Below, in pieces: positions 8,298-18,000 of a stretch of DNA of 64,000 bases. This DNA comes from Oscillatoria princeps RMCB-10. Its GTDB lineage: Bacteria; Cyanobacteriota; Cyanobacteriia; Cyanobacteriales; Oscillatoriaceae. The notes beneath the pieces were generated by a model, which worked only from the letters and a program-made list of their open reading frames with translations, had not been told where the DNA came from and searched no databases. The translations under genes were made by a program, and so were the position numbers. Numbering within the stretch: position 1 is the stretch's first letter; each line of letters opens with the position of its first letter. The stretch spans positions 1 through 64,000 of the forward strand of contig JAHHHT010000041.1 of the NCBI GenBank assembly GCA_019359235.1, read 5' to 3'.

Positions 8298-8520
8298 ATC
8301 CCCCTCACCCCCAACCCCTCTCCCACAAGGGGCTACGGCTTATACACAAATCCCTCTGATCCCAATTTTCCATGAAGTTGGAAGAACCTCTTTCTCCCCC
8401 CTCTCCCCCTTGTGTGGGCGGTGAGGGGGGGTGAGGGGCTTTTGCTGTGGTCACATAGCCAAGATGTGTAAAAACGGCAGCCCGCCCCCGGAGAGGGGTT
8501 GGGGGGTGAGGGTGTGAAAA
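8298..8520. repeat. Cluster of CCCTCACCCCCAACCCCTCTCCC-type repeats
   Basis: The 476-bp gap between the acetyltransferase and amidohydrolase genes holds three partial palindromic copies of a repeat whose arms read CACCCCCAACCCCTCTCCC and the inverse. The same family makes up the insertion inside the barrel gene at 61629-61775. Nothing else was recognised in this gap. Confidence 0.6.
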
Positions 8521-8566
8521 TCTTTGCAAAAATGTGATGCTCCCTATCTGCCGCCCCTATTCTATC

Positions 8567-9778
8567 CTAATTGCAGAACTTTTCCACGCAGCGGACAAAG
8601 ATTTCCACCCCCATGCCGAGGGCAGTTTCGTCAAAATCAAAGCGGGGGTGGTGGTGGGGATAAGCTAAATTCATCGACAGGTTTGCCGAGCCCAAGAAGA
8701 AATAGCAACCCGGCACTTCTTGCAGGAAGAACGACATGTCTTCGCCGCCCATTGTTTGGCATTCCGGTACAATGCCGGCAGGGGTTTCGATCGCAGATGC
8801 CGCCACACTGCGCACCAGTTCCGCGATTGCCGCATCATTGATCACCGCCGGATAAAGCGGCTTATATTGTAGCTCGTAACTCGCACCCTGGCTGGCGCAA
8901 ACACCGGCAATAATCTGCTCCAGCCGCTGCGGGAGCAATTTCCCTAATGCTGGGTTGAAATACCGCACCGTGCCGCCGAGTTCCGCTGTGTTGGCAATCA
9001 CGTTCACCGCTGTGCCGGCGTGGAATTTACCCACTGTCACCACTGCCGATTCTAGGGGAGAAACATTGCGGGCGACTATCGTTTGCAAGGCGTTTACCAC
9101 TTGCGCAGCCACCACAATAGAGTCAACGGTTTGGTGGGGAATCGCCCCGTGCCCGCCTTTCCCTTGAATTGTGCAGTAAAAAGTCTCCGTGGCTGCCATC
9201 AGCGCCCCGCTGCGCACGCCTGCGGTGCCGAGGGGGAGATTGTTCCACAAGTGCAAGCCAATGATAGCGTCTACATCTGGATTTCTCAGCACTCCCGCTT
9301 CAATCATCGGCTTAGCGCCGCCGGGACCTTCTTCAGCGGGTTGGAAGATGATTTTCACAGTGCCGGTGAACGAGTGCCGGTGCTGGGAGAGATACCAAGC
9401 CGTGCCGAGGGCGATCGCAGTGTGTCCGTCGTGCCCGCAGGCGTGCATGATGCCGTCGTGGGAAGAACGGTAGGGCACTTCGTTCTGTTCCTGAATCGGC
9501 AAGGCGTCCATATCTGCTCGGATGGCCAGCACCCGTCCCGGTTGCCCGCTGTCAATCGTGGCCACAATGCCGGTTTTGGCGATGCCGGTTTGGTGTTCGA
9601 CGCCCCATTCTTGCAACCTTTGCGAGATAAACTTCGCTGTCAGTTGCTCTTGGAAACCGAGTTCCGGGCGCTGGTGCAGGTGTCTGCGCCACTCGACCAG
9701 GCGCGGTTGCAAGTTTTCAACTGCCGGTCGCAGTTGACATGGCTTAACAGAAGTTGGAGTGATGGAGGGAGCGCTCAT
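8567..9778 (-). CDS. M20D family metallo-amidohydrolase (N-acyl-amino acid hydrolase)
   Basis: This 403-residue peptidase M20 subfamily D protein, of the hippurate/IAA-amino acid hydrolase kind, hydrolyses N-acylated amino acids with two bound metals. Motifs are ADMDALP at 88-94, CGHDGH at 114-119 (the M20D metal cysteine and histidines), PAEEG with the catalytic Glu pair near 149-150, GLHLWN near 174, and the C-terminal metal histidine in YPHHHPRFDFDE. The dimerisation domain fits between. It starts at ATG 9778. The natural substrate is not deducible. Confidence 0.93.
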   Translation of the reverse strand: MSAPSITPTSVKPCQLRPAVENLQPRLVEWRRHLHQRPELGFQEQLTAKFISQRLQEWGVEHQTGIAKTGIVATIDSGQPGRVLAIRADMDALPIQEQNEVPYRSSHDGIMHACGHDGHTAIALGTAWYLSQHRHSFTGTVKIIFQPAEEGPGGAKPMIEAGVLRNPDVDAIIGLHLWNNLPLGTAGVRSGALMAATETFYCTIQGKGGHGAIPHQTVDSIVVAAQVVNALQTIVARNVSPLESAVVTVGKFHAGTAVNVIANTAELGGTVRYFNPALGKLLPQRLEQIIAGVCASQGASYELQYKPLYPAVINDAAIAELVRSVAASAIETPAGIVPECQTMGGEDMSFFLQEVPGCYFFLGSANLSMNLAYPHHHPRFDFDETALGMGVEIFVRCVEKFCN

Positions 9779-10120
9779 TGTGTAGCTGTTTACAAAATTT
9801 ACTTGAGTTTATCTAATTTAACATTTTTGTAAGGTTTCCGCCCAGGGTAAAAATACGGGATTATACCAGATAAGTCAGCAGACGATCGCATTTTCTCGCT
9901 TGCGGGCGGTCGTCCGCGAACGAGAGCAAAAAGGGAGCCGGTTCAGGCGCAGAGGACTAGCTGCAGGGTGTTCCTCGCTTAGCTTGCCGGTGCGGTTTGG
10001 GTGCATGTCACTTTTGAATCCGGGATCTTGTAGAGACGCGACATGTGGCGTCTCTACAATTAGCCCGCGTTGGGCGAGAGCAATTCCCGCAGGGTAGGCG
10101 GGCGAAAGTCTCTATAGCCG

Positions 10121-10209
10121 CGATTTCTAAGATGCTGTTGGCGAATCCGTGAGGGGCTAGACTTTTAGCTAGTTTCCGGGCGATTGGAAAGATGCTGTTG
10201 GCGCTCTCC
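10121..10209. repeat. Dispersed CTGTTGGCGAATCC repeat, two units
   Basis: Units at 10121-10148 and 10181-10209 read AAGATGCTGTTGGCGAATCC and AAGATGCTGTTGGCGCTCTCC, followed by GTGAGGGGCTAGAC or GTGAAAGGTTAGACC. They are inverse to the pair at 96-171. Confidence 0.65.
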
Positions 10210-10330
10210 GTGAAAGGTTAGACCTTTTCGTTGCTCGAGCGAAGAACGGCGTTGCATTGGCGAATAAAGATATCGGGCGGGGTCGTAAAGCTCCTCGCGC
10301 CAATGCGAAAGCCCCTACAAAGCATTCTGT

Positions 10331-10400
10331 AGGGGCGAAGCATGAGCGCGACTATCTGTGGGACTCAGAGAAAAGATTATATTCGCTCATGCTTCGCCCT
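10331..10400. repeat. 70-bp AGGGGCGAAGCATGAGCG palindromic repeat, copy 1
   Basis: Outer arms are AGGGGCGAAGCATGAGCG and CGCTCATGCTTCGCCCT around a 35-bp centre. Near-identical sequence in inverse orientation lies at 52752-52821, and a divergent 70-bp copy at 52837-52906. Another relative of the divergent type is at about 10256-10320. Confidence 0.75.
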
Positions 10401-10698
10401 ACCCCAAAGCGCTACCTACAGACAAACTGAACAACCTACCCCCAAAAGAAAGCGTAGGGTGTAAGCCCCCACATCAATTCGCCAACAGCATCTTTCTAAT
10501 CGCCTGGAAACTAGCAAAAGTGACATGCTCCCGTGCGGTTGCATCTGAACCCTGTTTTAAGGTATTTTCCTGGGATAAGGATACCAAGTGGGAAAATGTC
10601 CAAGGGTTGGAGACAGCAGATAATCTGCCAAAAACCCCAAAGCAACAGCTGGGGCTGGGGTAGCGCCATCTTTGTTCCCAGCACCACCGGCAATGTTC

Positions 10699-10968
10699 CG
10701 AACTCGGACGATGGAGCTCGGAACTCGAAAGATGGAGCTCTGAACTCGGACGATGGAGCTCTGAACTCGGACGATGGAGCTCCGAGCTCGGACGATGGAG
10801 CTCCGAGCTCGGACGATGGAGCTCTGAGCTCGAACGATGGAGCTCTGAGCTCGAACGATGGAGCTCTGAGCTCGAACGATGGAGCTCCGAGCTCGAACGA
10901 TGGAGCTCCGAGCTCGAACGATGGAGCTCCGAACTCGGACGATGGAGCTCCGAGCTCGAACGATGGGC
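10699..10968. repeat. 21-bp tandem repeat, about 12.7 units, rich in GAGCTC
   Basis: The repeat has a strictly constant 21-bp period: the GATGGAGCTC phase occurs at 10710, 10731 and every 21 bp to 10941, then the start of one more at 10962. Each unit reads GATGGAGCTC then (C/T)GA(G/A)CTCG(G/A)AC, with substitutions but no indels. GAGCTC palindromes dominate. There are no spacers, so it is not a CRISPR array. It lies in gene-free DNA about 330 bp upstream of the nitrilase-family gene. Confidence 0.92.
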
Positions 10969-11140
10969 GTAGGACAGGCGTCTCGCCTGTCCCCAAACCT
11001 CACCCCCCCAAAAGACGTAGGACAGGCGTCTCGCCTGTCCCCAAACCTCACCCCCCCAAAAGGCGTAGGACAGGCGTCTCGCCTGTCCCCAAACCTCACC
11101 CCCCCAAAAGGCGTAGGACACGTCTCGCCTGTCCCAAAAG
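10969..11140. repeat. 48-bp tandem repeat carrying GGACAGGCG hairpins, about 3.5 units
   Basis: GTAGGACAGG starts at 10969, 11017, 11065 and 11113, an exact 48-bp period. Each unit contains the GGACAGGCG-TCT-CGCCTGTCC hairpin followed by CCAAACCTCACCCCCCCAAAA. The last unit is degenerate, with a shortened left arm. It abuts the 21-bp array directly. Confidence 0.9.
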
Positions 11141-11298
11141 CCCCACCGGCACCTTCTCCCCCGCTTCCCTGTCGCAGCTTCCCCCCCAACACAGTCATAA
11201 AACAGCTACAAGCGAGATATTGTGGATCGCAGGCACCCTCGAACATCGAGACTTTGGTGCCGCGCTCACTTTCGCTCAACCGTCAGTCCATTCAATCC

Positions 11299-12111
11299 AT
11301 GAAATCCTATCTCGCCGCCGCCATCCAAATGACCAGCACAGCTGACCTGGAAAAAAACCTGGTTCAGGCTGAAGAACTCATAGATCTAGCCGTGCGTCGC
11401 GGTGCGGAGTTGGTGTGCTTGCCAGAGAATTTTTCCTTCATGGGAGAAGAAAAAGACAAAATCGCCCAAGGCGAAGCAATCGCCACTCAGAGTGAAAAAT
11501 TCCTCAAAACAGTGGCCCAGCGCTTCCAGATCACCATCTTGGGCGGTGGCTTCCCCGTGCCGGTGGACACCGGCAAAGTCTACAACACCGCCCTGCTGAT
11601 CGACTCCACCGGCACAGAACTCGCCCGCTACCAGAAAGTCCACCTGTTTGACGTCAACTTGCCAGATGGCAACACCTATCAAGAATCCAGCACCGTCAAA
11701 GCCGGCATCCAACTCCCCCAGGTCTACTCCTCTGAACACCTGGGCAACATAGGACTCTCCGTGTGCTACGATGTCCGCTTCCCGGAACTGTACCGGCACC
11801 TCTCCCACAAAGGAGCCCAAATCCTGTTTGTGCCAGCCGCCTTCACCGCCTACACCGGCAAAGATCACTGGCAAGTCCTCCTGCAAGCCAGAGCCATTGA
11901 AAACACCTGCTACGTCATCGCACCGGCACAAACAGGCCGGCACTACGCCCTGCGCCAGACACATGGCCACGCCATGATTATCGACCCCTGGGGCGTCATA
12001 CTCGCCGATGCCGGTGACACCCCCGGAGTGGCGATCGCAGAAATTCAGCCCAGCCGCCTGGAGCAAGTCCGCCGGCAGATGCCCAGCTTGCAGCACCGGG
12101 TTTTTGTCTGA
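11299..12111 (+). CDS. Carbon-nitrogen hydrolase, nitrilase superfamily (Nit1/Nit2-like)
   Basis: This 270-residue amidase of the nitrilase superfamily starts at ATG 11299 (MKSYLAAAIQ). The catalytic triad is visible: Glu43 in CLPENF, Lys113 in YQKVHLFDV and Cys156 in GLSVCYDVRFPELYR. These blocks and the length match the Nit branch, whose best-known members are deaminated-glutathione amidases and omega-amidases; that substrate is inferred, not shown. The gene stands alone on the plus strand downstream of the tandem repeat block. Confidence 0.92.
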   Translation: MKSYLAAAIQMTSTADLEKNLVQAEELIDLAVRRGAELVCLPENFSFMGEEKDKIAQGEAIATQSEKFLKTVAQRFQITILGGGFPVPVDTGKVYNTALLIDSTGTELARYQKVHLFDVNLPDGNTYQESSTVKAGIQLPQVYSSEHLGNIGLSVCYDVRFPELYRHLSHKGAQILFVPAAFTAYTGKDHWQVLLQARAIENTCYVIAPAQTGRHYALRQTHGHAMIIDPWGVILADAGDTPGVAIAEIQPSRLEQVRRQMPSLQHRVFV

Positions 12112-12113
12112 AA

Positions 12114-12155
12114 GGCATGGGGCATGGGGCATGGGGCATGGGGCATGGGGCATGG
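12114..12155. repeat. 7-bp tandem repeat GGCATGG, six units
   Basis: Six exact copies of GGCATGG follow the nitrilase-family stop codon, plus a partial unit. This is a heptanucleotide short tandem repeat of the kind known in cyanobacteria (STRR). Shorter traces occur near 14975 and 31572. Such tracts change copy number by slippage. Confidence 0.9.
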
Positions 12156-12358
12156 GGCACGCCGCTCCTACGGAGCCGCAACGCTTACGCATGGGGCATT
12201 GGCAATTTCCCCCACTCCCCAAGTCAACCTCTAACCCCTAACCCCTCACCCCTACTCCCTAATCCCTATCCTTTTCATAAATTTTTAACAAAGCTTGCCC
12301 TGCAGGCTTTTGTGAAGTAAACCTGTACATTGGGATAGAAGATTTACCTGCGGAACGA

Positions 12359-13762
12359 ATGAGCGATTCGATTATCTGGGTGACTTCCCTGATTCCCAGC
12401 TTTTCACTCCCAGACGCCTGCTCCCTCCCGCCCCTGCTAGCCACAGCCGAAGCAGCTGAAAGCTCAATGGTGCTGGCGGGAGTGCTGCTGAGCCTAGTCG
12501 TAATTTACCTAGCGAGCAAAATAGGCGGAGAGTTCTCCAACGCCCTCGGCTTCCCCCCTGTCTTGGGCGAACTGGTGGGCGGTGTGGTGGTGGGCGTCTC
12601 CGCCCTGCACCTGCTGGTGTTTCCAGAAGCCGGTGCCGACAGTTCCAGCTCCCTGCTTGTCAGCTTCCTGCAAGCCACTGCCGGTTTGACTCCCGCCGCC
12701 GCCGAAGCCACCTTTCAAACCCAGAGCGAGGTGATTTCCGTCTTAGCCGAACTGGGCGTAATCATCCTCCTGTTTGAAATCGGTCTGGAATCCAACTTAA
12801 AACAGCTGATGGCAGTCGGCATCCAGGCAACCGTCGTCGCAGTCGTCGGGGTGACAGTGCCCTTTGCCGCCGGCACTGCAGGGCTGATGATCCTCTTTGG
12901 CACCCCCGCCGTGCCGGCCATTTTTGCAGGGGCGGCGCTGACCGCAACCAGCATTGGCATTACTTCCAAAGTTCTCTCAGAAATCCAGCGCCTGAATACA
13001 AGAGAGGGCCAGATTATCATTGGCGCTGCAGTCATCGACGACGTGCTAGGCATCATCGTGCTGGCGGTCGTTGCCAGCTTAGCCAAAACCGGCGTTGTGG
13101 ACGTCACCAACGTCATCTACCTGATCCTCAGTTCCAGCATTTTCCTCGTCGGCGCGATTCTGCTGGGCAATTTCTTCAACAAAAGCTTTGTGACGATCGT
13201 CGAGAAACTCAAAACGCGCGGCGAACTGGTGATCCCGGCACTGATCTTCGCCTTCATCCTCTCCTACATTGGAGCCGCCATCCGCCTAGAAGCCATTCTC
13301 GGTTCTTTTGCCGCTGGCTTGGTTTTCGACGAAACCGACAAGCGCAAAGAACTGGAAAAGCAAATTAGACCGATTGCTGATATAATGGTGCCGATTTTCT
13401 TTGTCAGTGTCGGTGCCAGAACCAACCTCGGCGTCCTCAACCCAGCGGTTCCCAGCAATCGCGAAGGGCTGATTATTGCCACCTTCTTGATAGTCGTTGC
13501 TATCTTAGGCAAAATCGTCACCGGCTGGGCGGTGTTTGGCCAGCCCAACATTAACCGCTTGGCCATTGGCATCGGCATGATTCCCCGAGGCGAAGTGGGG
13601 CTGGTGTTTGCCGGTGTTGGCACAGCCAGTGGCGTCCTCTCAGATTCCCTGAATGCGGCGATAATTATGATGGTGATCCTGACAACCTTTCTAGCGCCGC
13701 CCCTGTTGCGAGTCGTCTTTCAAGAACCCAAGGGCGCTGAGGTTCCCCAACAGTTAAAGTAA
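12359..13762 (+). CDS. Cation:proton antiporter (CPA2/NapA-KefB type)
   Basis: This 467-residue membrane antiporter exchanges Na+ or K+ for protons. A hydrophobic N-terminus precedes about 12 membrane segments. Family features include FPPVLGELVGGVVVG near residue 60, LAELGVIILLFEIGLESNL near 125, ATSIGITSKVL near 200 and GAAVIDDVLGIIVLAVV, whose paired aspartates correspond to the ion-binding DD of CPA2 antiporters. FFVSVGARTNL and GMIPRGEVGLVFAGVG follow. No RCK/TrkA regulatory domain is present. Which cation it moves cannot be read from sequence. Confidence 0.92.
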   Translation: MSDSIIWVTSLIPSFSLPDACSLPPLLATAEAAESSMVLAGVLLSLVVIYLASKIGGEFSNALGFPPVLGELVGGVVVGVSALHLLVFPEAGADSSSSLLVSFLQATAGLTPAAAEATFQTQSEVISVLAELGVIILLFEIGLESNLKQLMAVGIQATVVAVVGVTVPFAAGTAGLMILFGTPAVPAIFAGAALTATSIGITSKVLSEIQRLNTREGQIIIGAAVIDDVLGIIVLAVVASLAKTGVVDVTNVIYLILSSSIFLVGAILLGNFFNKSFVTIVEKLKTRGELVIPALIFAFILSYIGAAIRLEAILGSFAAGLVFDETDKRKELEKQIRPIADIMVPIFFVSVGARTNLGVLNPAVPSNREGLIIATFLIVVAILGKIVTGWAVFGQPNINRLAIGIGMIPRGEVGLVFAGVGTASGVLSDSLNAAIIMMVILTTFLAPPLLRVVFQEPKGAEVPQQLK

Positions 13763-13909
13763 AGCGCCGATCCCTCGTTCCCAGCATGAGCTGGGAACAC
13801 CGGCTGGGATTTCCAATGCCCAATGCCCGATGCCCAGTGCCCAGTCTTTGATAGCATTCCCGGGCAGATCCCGGGAGCGAGAAAAAACCCAAAACCCATC
13901 AACCGGCAC

Positions 13910-14260
13910 CTAAGCGCCAACGCTCACTTGATTCGTTTGCACCTCACCGGCACCGTAAACGCCCGAGGCGATGTCAACCAGCTTGTCCAGCTGTTCCTGA
14001 CTGGGGACATCCCCTTTCAAAACCACCGTCGAGCCGGTTTGAGCCACCCACACGCGGTCGAGGTCGGCCACTTCGGGATTTTGGTCGAAGGCCAGAGCGA
14101 CTCGCTTCGCCAGCCCGCTGTCGTCATATTCCCCTTCCAAGCCCAGCCGTTCTGGCGGGATACCGGGATCTTGCGGTTCAGCCGGCACGGAGTACCCTTC
14201 CACAGTAGCGGGTTCAGTCTGGGGCTTTTCCAGGCCAAACAGTCTTTGTAACCAACCCAT
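13910..14260 (-). CDS. BON domain protein
   Basis: This 116-residue protein has a proline-rich first third and a C-terminal BON-like domain (LAKRVALAFDQNPEVADLDR, then VWVAQTGSTVVLKGDVPSQEQLDKLVDIASGV), ending in VQTNQVSV. BON domains bind phospholipids or other ligands, often with LysM domains. No signal peptide or LysM is seen here. The gene lies on the minus strand, convergent with the antiporter gene and divergent from ilvH. Confidence 0.8.
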   Translation of the reverse strand: MGWLQRLFGLEKPQTEPATVEGYSVPAEPQDPGIPPERLGLEGEYDDSGLAKRVALAFDQNPEVADLDRVWVAQTGSTVVLKGDVPSQEQLDKLVDIASGVYGAGEVQTNQVSVGA

Positions 14261-14448
14261 CGGTTATTCCTCCAATTTGGTTTGACAGACCAGATTTACC
14301 AGTAATTTGGATTCTGGCGGATAAAGCTTATGATATGGTTAGAAACTTCTGAACGTCCGGTTATTAAAGATAAAATTAACCCTCAGACAACCCTATGCCG
14401 GTCGAAAGCCTAGGCTGGCGAGCGATCCGGCAGCTTTTAGAGCAAGCC

Positions 14449-14970
14449 ATGAAACACACCCTTTCAGTTCTCGTCGAAGACGAAGCCGGGGTCCTCGCCC
14501 GGATCGCCGGTCTGTTTGCCCGTCGGGGCTTTAACATTGAGAGCCTAGCAGTTGGCCCTGCGGAGCAAGTGGGCATCTCTCGGATTACAATGGTCGTGCC
14601 CGGCGATGACCGGGTGATCGAGCAACTCACCAAGCAGCTGTACAAGTTGATTAACGTCCTCAAGGTGCAGGACATCACGGAAACGCCCTGCGTGGAGCGC
14701 GAATTAATGCTGCTCAAGGTAAACGCCACCAGCGCCAACCGCTCAGAGATTATCGAACTGGCCCAGATTTTCCGGGCGCGGGTGGTGGATGTCTCCGAGG
14801 AATCGGTGACCATCGAAGTGGTGGGCGATCCGGGCAAGATGGTGGCTTTTGTGCAGGTGCTCAACAAATTTGGCATTCGCGAGATTGCCCGCACCGGCAA
14901 AATTGCCCTCACCCGCGAGTCGGGCGTCAATACCGAGTTCCTCAAGTCTTTGGAAGCGAAGATTTATTGA
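14449..14970 (+). CDS. ilvH: Acetolactate synthase small (regulatory) subunit
   Basis: This 173-residue regulatory subunit of acetohydroxyacid synthase confers valine feedback inhibition in branched-chain amino acid synthesis. The ATG at 14449 gives the family start [20 protein letters not shown]. An ACT domain spans about residues 4-75 ([16 protein letters not shown], the conserved valine-site loop), and the C-terminal IlvH domain contains [11 protein letters not shown] and [15 protein letters not shown]. An in-frame upstream start at 14395 would add 18 residues that do not fit the family. The catalytic ilvB is not in the window. Confidence 0.96.
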   Translation: MKHTLSVLVEDEAGVLARIAGLFARRGFNIESLAVGPAEQVGISRITMVVPGDDRVIEQLTKQLYKLINVLKVQDITETPCVERELMLLKVNATSANRSEIIELAQIFRARVVDVSEESVTIEVVGDPGKMVAFVQVLNKFGIREIARTGKIALTRESGVNTEFLKSLEAKIY

Positions 14971-15032
14971 AGTGGGCATGGGGCATGGGGCATTATCGCA
15001 TGGGAGAATCGCCGCCCCCTTTCGCTGTCTCC

Positions 15033-18000
15033 CTACTCTCTCACCGGCAAGCTGAGGTAGAATGTGCTGCCCTCACCCAGCACACTCTCCGCCCAGATGC
15101 GCCCTCCGTGCTGCTGCACGATCGTGCGGCAAATGGCCAGACCCAGGCCGGTGCCCCCCTTATCCCGCGCATCCGAGGCATCCACCTGCTGAAAGCGCTC
15201 AAAGACACTCTCCAGCTTGTCAGCAGGGATGCCCCGCCCTTGGTCTTTGACAGCGATCAGCACGCACGGACAACCGGCACACGAATGAATTAACCTGTTT
15301 TTATCCGTGTGTGCGGCTTCACAATCCGTGTTAGCCTCTCCCTCGTCCCGCATCTCCCCAGTCAGCCAAATGGTAGACCCTGGGCGGGAAAATTTTATAG
15401 CATTACTCAGCAAATTTGTCAAGGTTTGCAGGATGCGGTCGGGGTCAGCCAGCAGGGGAACGCCTTGCGGGTGCCCGAGAACCGGCACCACCGACAGGGT
15501 GACGCCCGCCTTCTGGGCCATAGGCTGCATCGTTTCTGCAGCCTGGAGCATCAAGTCGGCGGCGTTGCAGCGCTTTTTGTCCATCGCGATCTTGCCCGAC
15601 TCGATGCGCTCCAAATCGAGGATATCATTGATCAGCCGCACCAAGCGGTCGGTGTTGGAGACGGCAATCTCCAGCATGCGCTGGGCTTTTTCCGGTTGGG
15701 AAACCAGCAAACCGCTGGCAATCAGACCGAGGGCACCGCGCATTGAGGTCAGAGGCGTGCGCAGTTCGTGACTCACAGTCGAGACAAACTCCTGCTTCAT
15801 GCGCTCCACCGCTTTGCGCTCGCTAATGTCCTTGAAAGTGACAACCGCGCCCACGAGTTCGCCCTGTTCTTGAATCGGGGTGCAGACGAGCTCCACGGGG
15901 AAACTCGTTCCGTCGCGGCGATAAAACACGTCTTCCCTCACCTGCTCAGCCACATCCGACTCAGACGCACCCTGAAACATCTCGGCACCGCAAACAGGAC
16001 TTTCTGGCTGGGAGGGGCCGGTGCCGTCAGCGTGCCAGAGGTGAGCGCTGGCGCGCAAAGGCTGGTCAATCAGTTCTTCCACCTGAGAGCCTAGCATTTT
16101 AGCAGCCGCCGGATTGGCAAAGGTGATTTTGCCATGCCGGTCTAACCCGCAGATTCCTTCACCGGCTGAGTTTAAAATTAATTCGTTTTGATGGCTGAGC
16201 CGTTCGAGAGCCTCCTTCGCCCGTTTGCGCTCCGTCATGTCGCGGCTGACTGCCAGAAATCCCACAGGAGATCCGCTCTCATCTTTTAGCACGCTCGTCG
16301 AGATATCGACATAGAGTTCTTCACCGCTATTTTTGATATGAATAACTTCTCCATGCCAAGAGCCGGTGGTCGCCAAAGCCTCCACGGCGGCTTGTTCATC
16401 CGAGGGGTTGAGCCAGCGATACTCATAGGCTTCTTGTATGGGCCGGCCCAGCACCTCAGCTGACTGGCAATTGTAGAGCCGTTCCGCACCGGCATTCCAA
16501 TAAATGATGCGGTTGTGACTGTCAATCGCCACCACCGCATCGCTCACCTGAGACAAAACATTAACCTGAAACTTGATTTGCTCTTCAGCTCGCCGGCGCT
16601 CAGTGACTTCCCGCTGCAAGTCTAGATTGGCACGCTGCAACTCTGCAGTCCGCAAAATCACCCGCTCCTCCAGTTCCGCATTGAGAGCGCAAATTTCCGC
16701 TTCCGCCTGCTTGCGCTCAGTGATATCCCGCGAAACCTCTATAATTTCGAGTTTGTCCTGCCGCTCCGGGTGGCGGACTTGACGGTAGGTTGTTTCAAAC
16801 CAGATGTAACTGCCGTCCTTGCGGAGGTGCCGGTGCGAAAGCGTGTAAGTGTCTGGCAAATTGCCCACAGCCCGCAACGTTTGTTTGAGCGCCGCCGCAT
16901 CTGCAGGGTGCAAAAACTCCTCCACGGAATGTCCGAGCAACTCCTCAGGCTCGTATCCGAGCAGCCTGCGGCAAGCCGGTGAGGCGTACAGATAAACCCC
17001 GTTTGGGGTGTGTCGGGAAATCAAATCGGTGGAATTATCCGCCATTATCCGGTAGCGTTGCTCGCTCTCGCGCAGCGCTGACTCCACCCGCATGTAATCG
17101 GTGATGTCCTGATTGACAGCAATCGCCCCGATGATTTCTTGCCGGTCATTTCGCAAGGGAACACCCGAATTTAAAATTGTTTTTCTCTTGCCGTCGAAAG
17201 CTTCGATATTAATCACTTCATTTAAATAAATTTCGCCTTTGGTGAGAGCGCGGGCGAGCGCCCATTCACGCGCCGCTATCCGCTCCCCCGTATCCGCCCA
17301 CCAACCTTTATATTCATCATACTGGTCAGTGCCAACGTAGCGGGCCCCGCCCCAGATTTGCTCGCTGGCCGGATTGTTTTTCACGATTTGACCTTGCCGG
17401 TCTGCAATCCAAACACCCAGAGGGAGCGTATCTAAGATATTTCGCAGCAGGGCTTCACTTTGCTTGCTGGCCTCTTGCGCCCGCACGCGCTCGGTGATGT
17501 CTTCACTCACACCCACAAACCCTTTGGGGTTCCCCTGAGCGTCCCTGATTGTGGTGTCCACGACATGTGCGGTAAAGGTACTTCCATCCTTGCGCCGGAC
17601 AGTAAACTCACCCTCCCAGCATCCAGCAGTTTCCAGACTCGCAAAGATTTCTCGGGCAAGCTCTTTGTTCTGCGGGAGAGAGAGCACCTCAACAATATTT
17701 TTTCCGATTACCTCTTCAGAGCTCCACTGGTACAGCCGCTCGGCAAACTGATTCCAGTAAGTGATATTTTCCTGCAAGTCTGTAGCGATAACAGCGTTGC
17801 GAACCTGGTTCAATAGCTCGGCTTGAAAAACAACTTGCTCCTCGGAGCGCCGGCGCTCTGTCACGTCACGAGAGTTGACAACAATCCCTTTAATGCTGGG
17901 CTCGTCAAGGAGATTGTTAGCGACGGATTCTATGCGCACCCAAGACCCGTTCGCATGACGCACCCGATACTCGATAACACCTTTAATACCTGGCTGCTGA

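Noticed and set aside
10699-10968. Possible CRISPR array
   Set aside because: The 21-bp units are directly contiguous with no spacers between them and no cas genes are near; the same applies to 52501-52689.
10474-11279. Repetitive open frames (HRSSSEL-type and RARSSIV-type peptides)
   Set aside because: They exist only because the 21-bp and 48-bp repeats are multiples of three without stops; no start region or family support.
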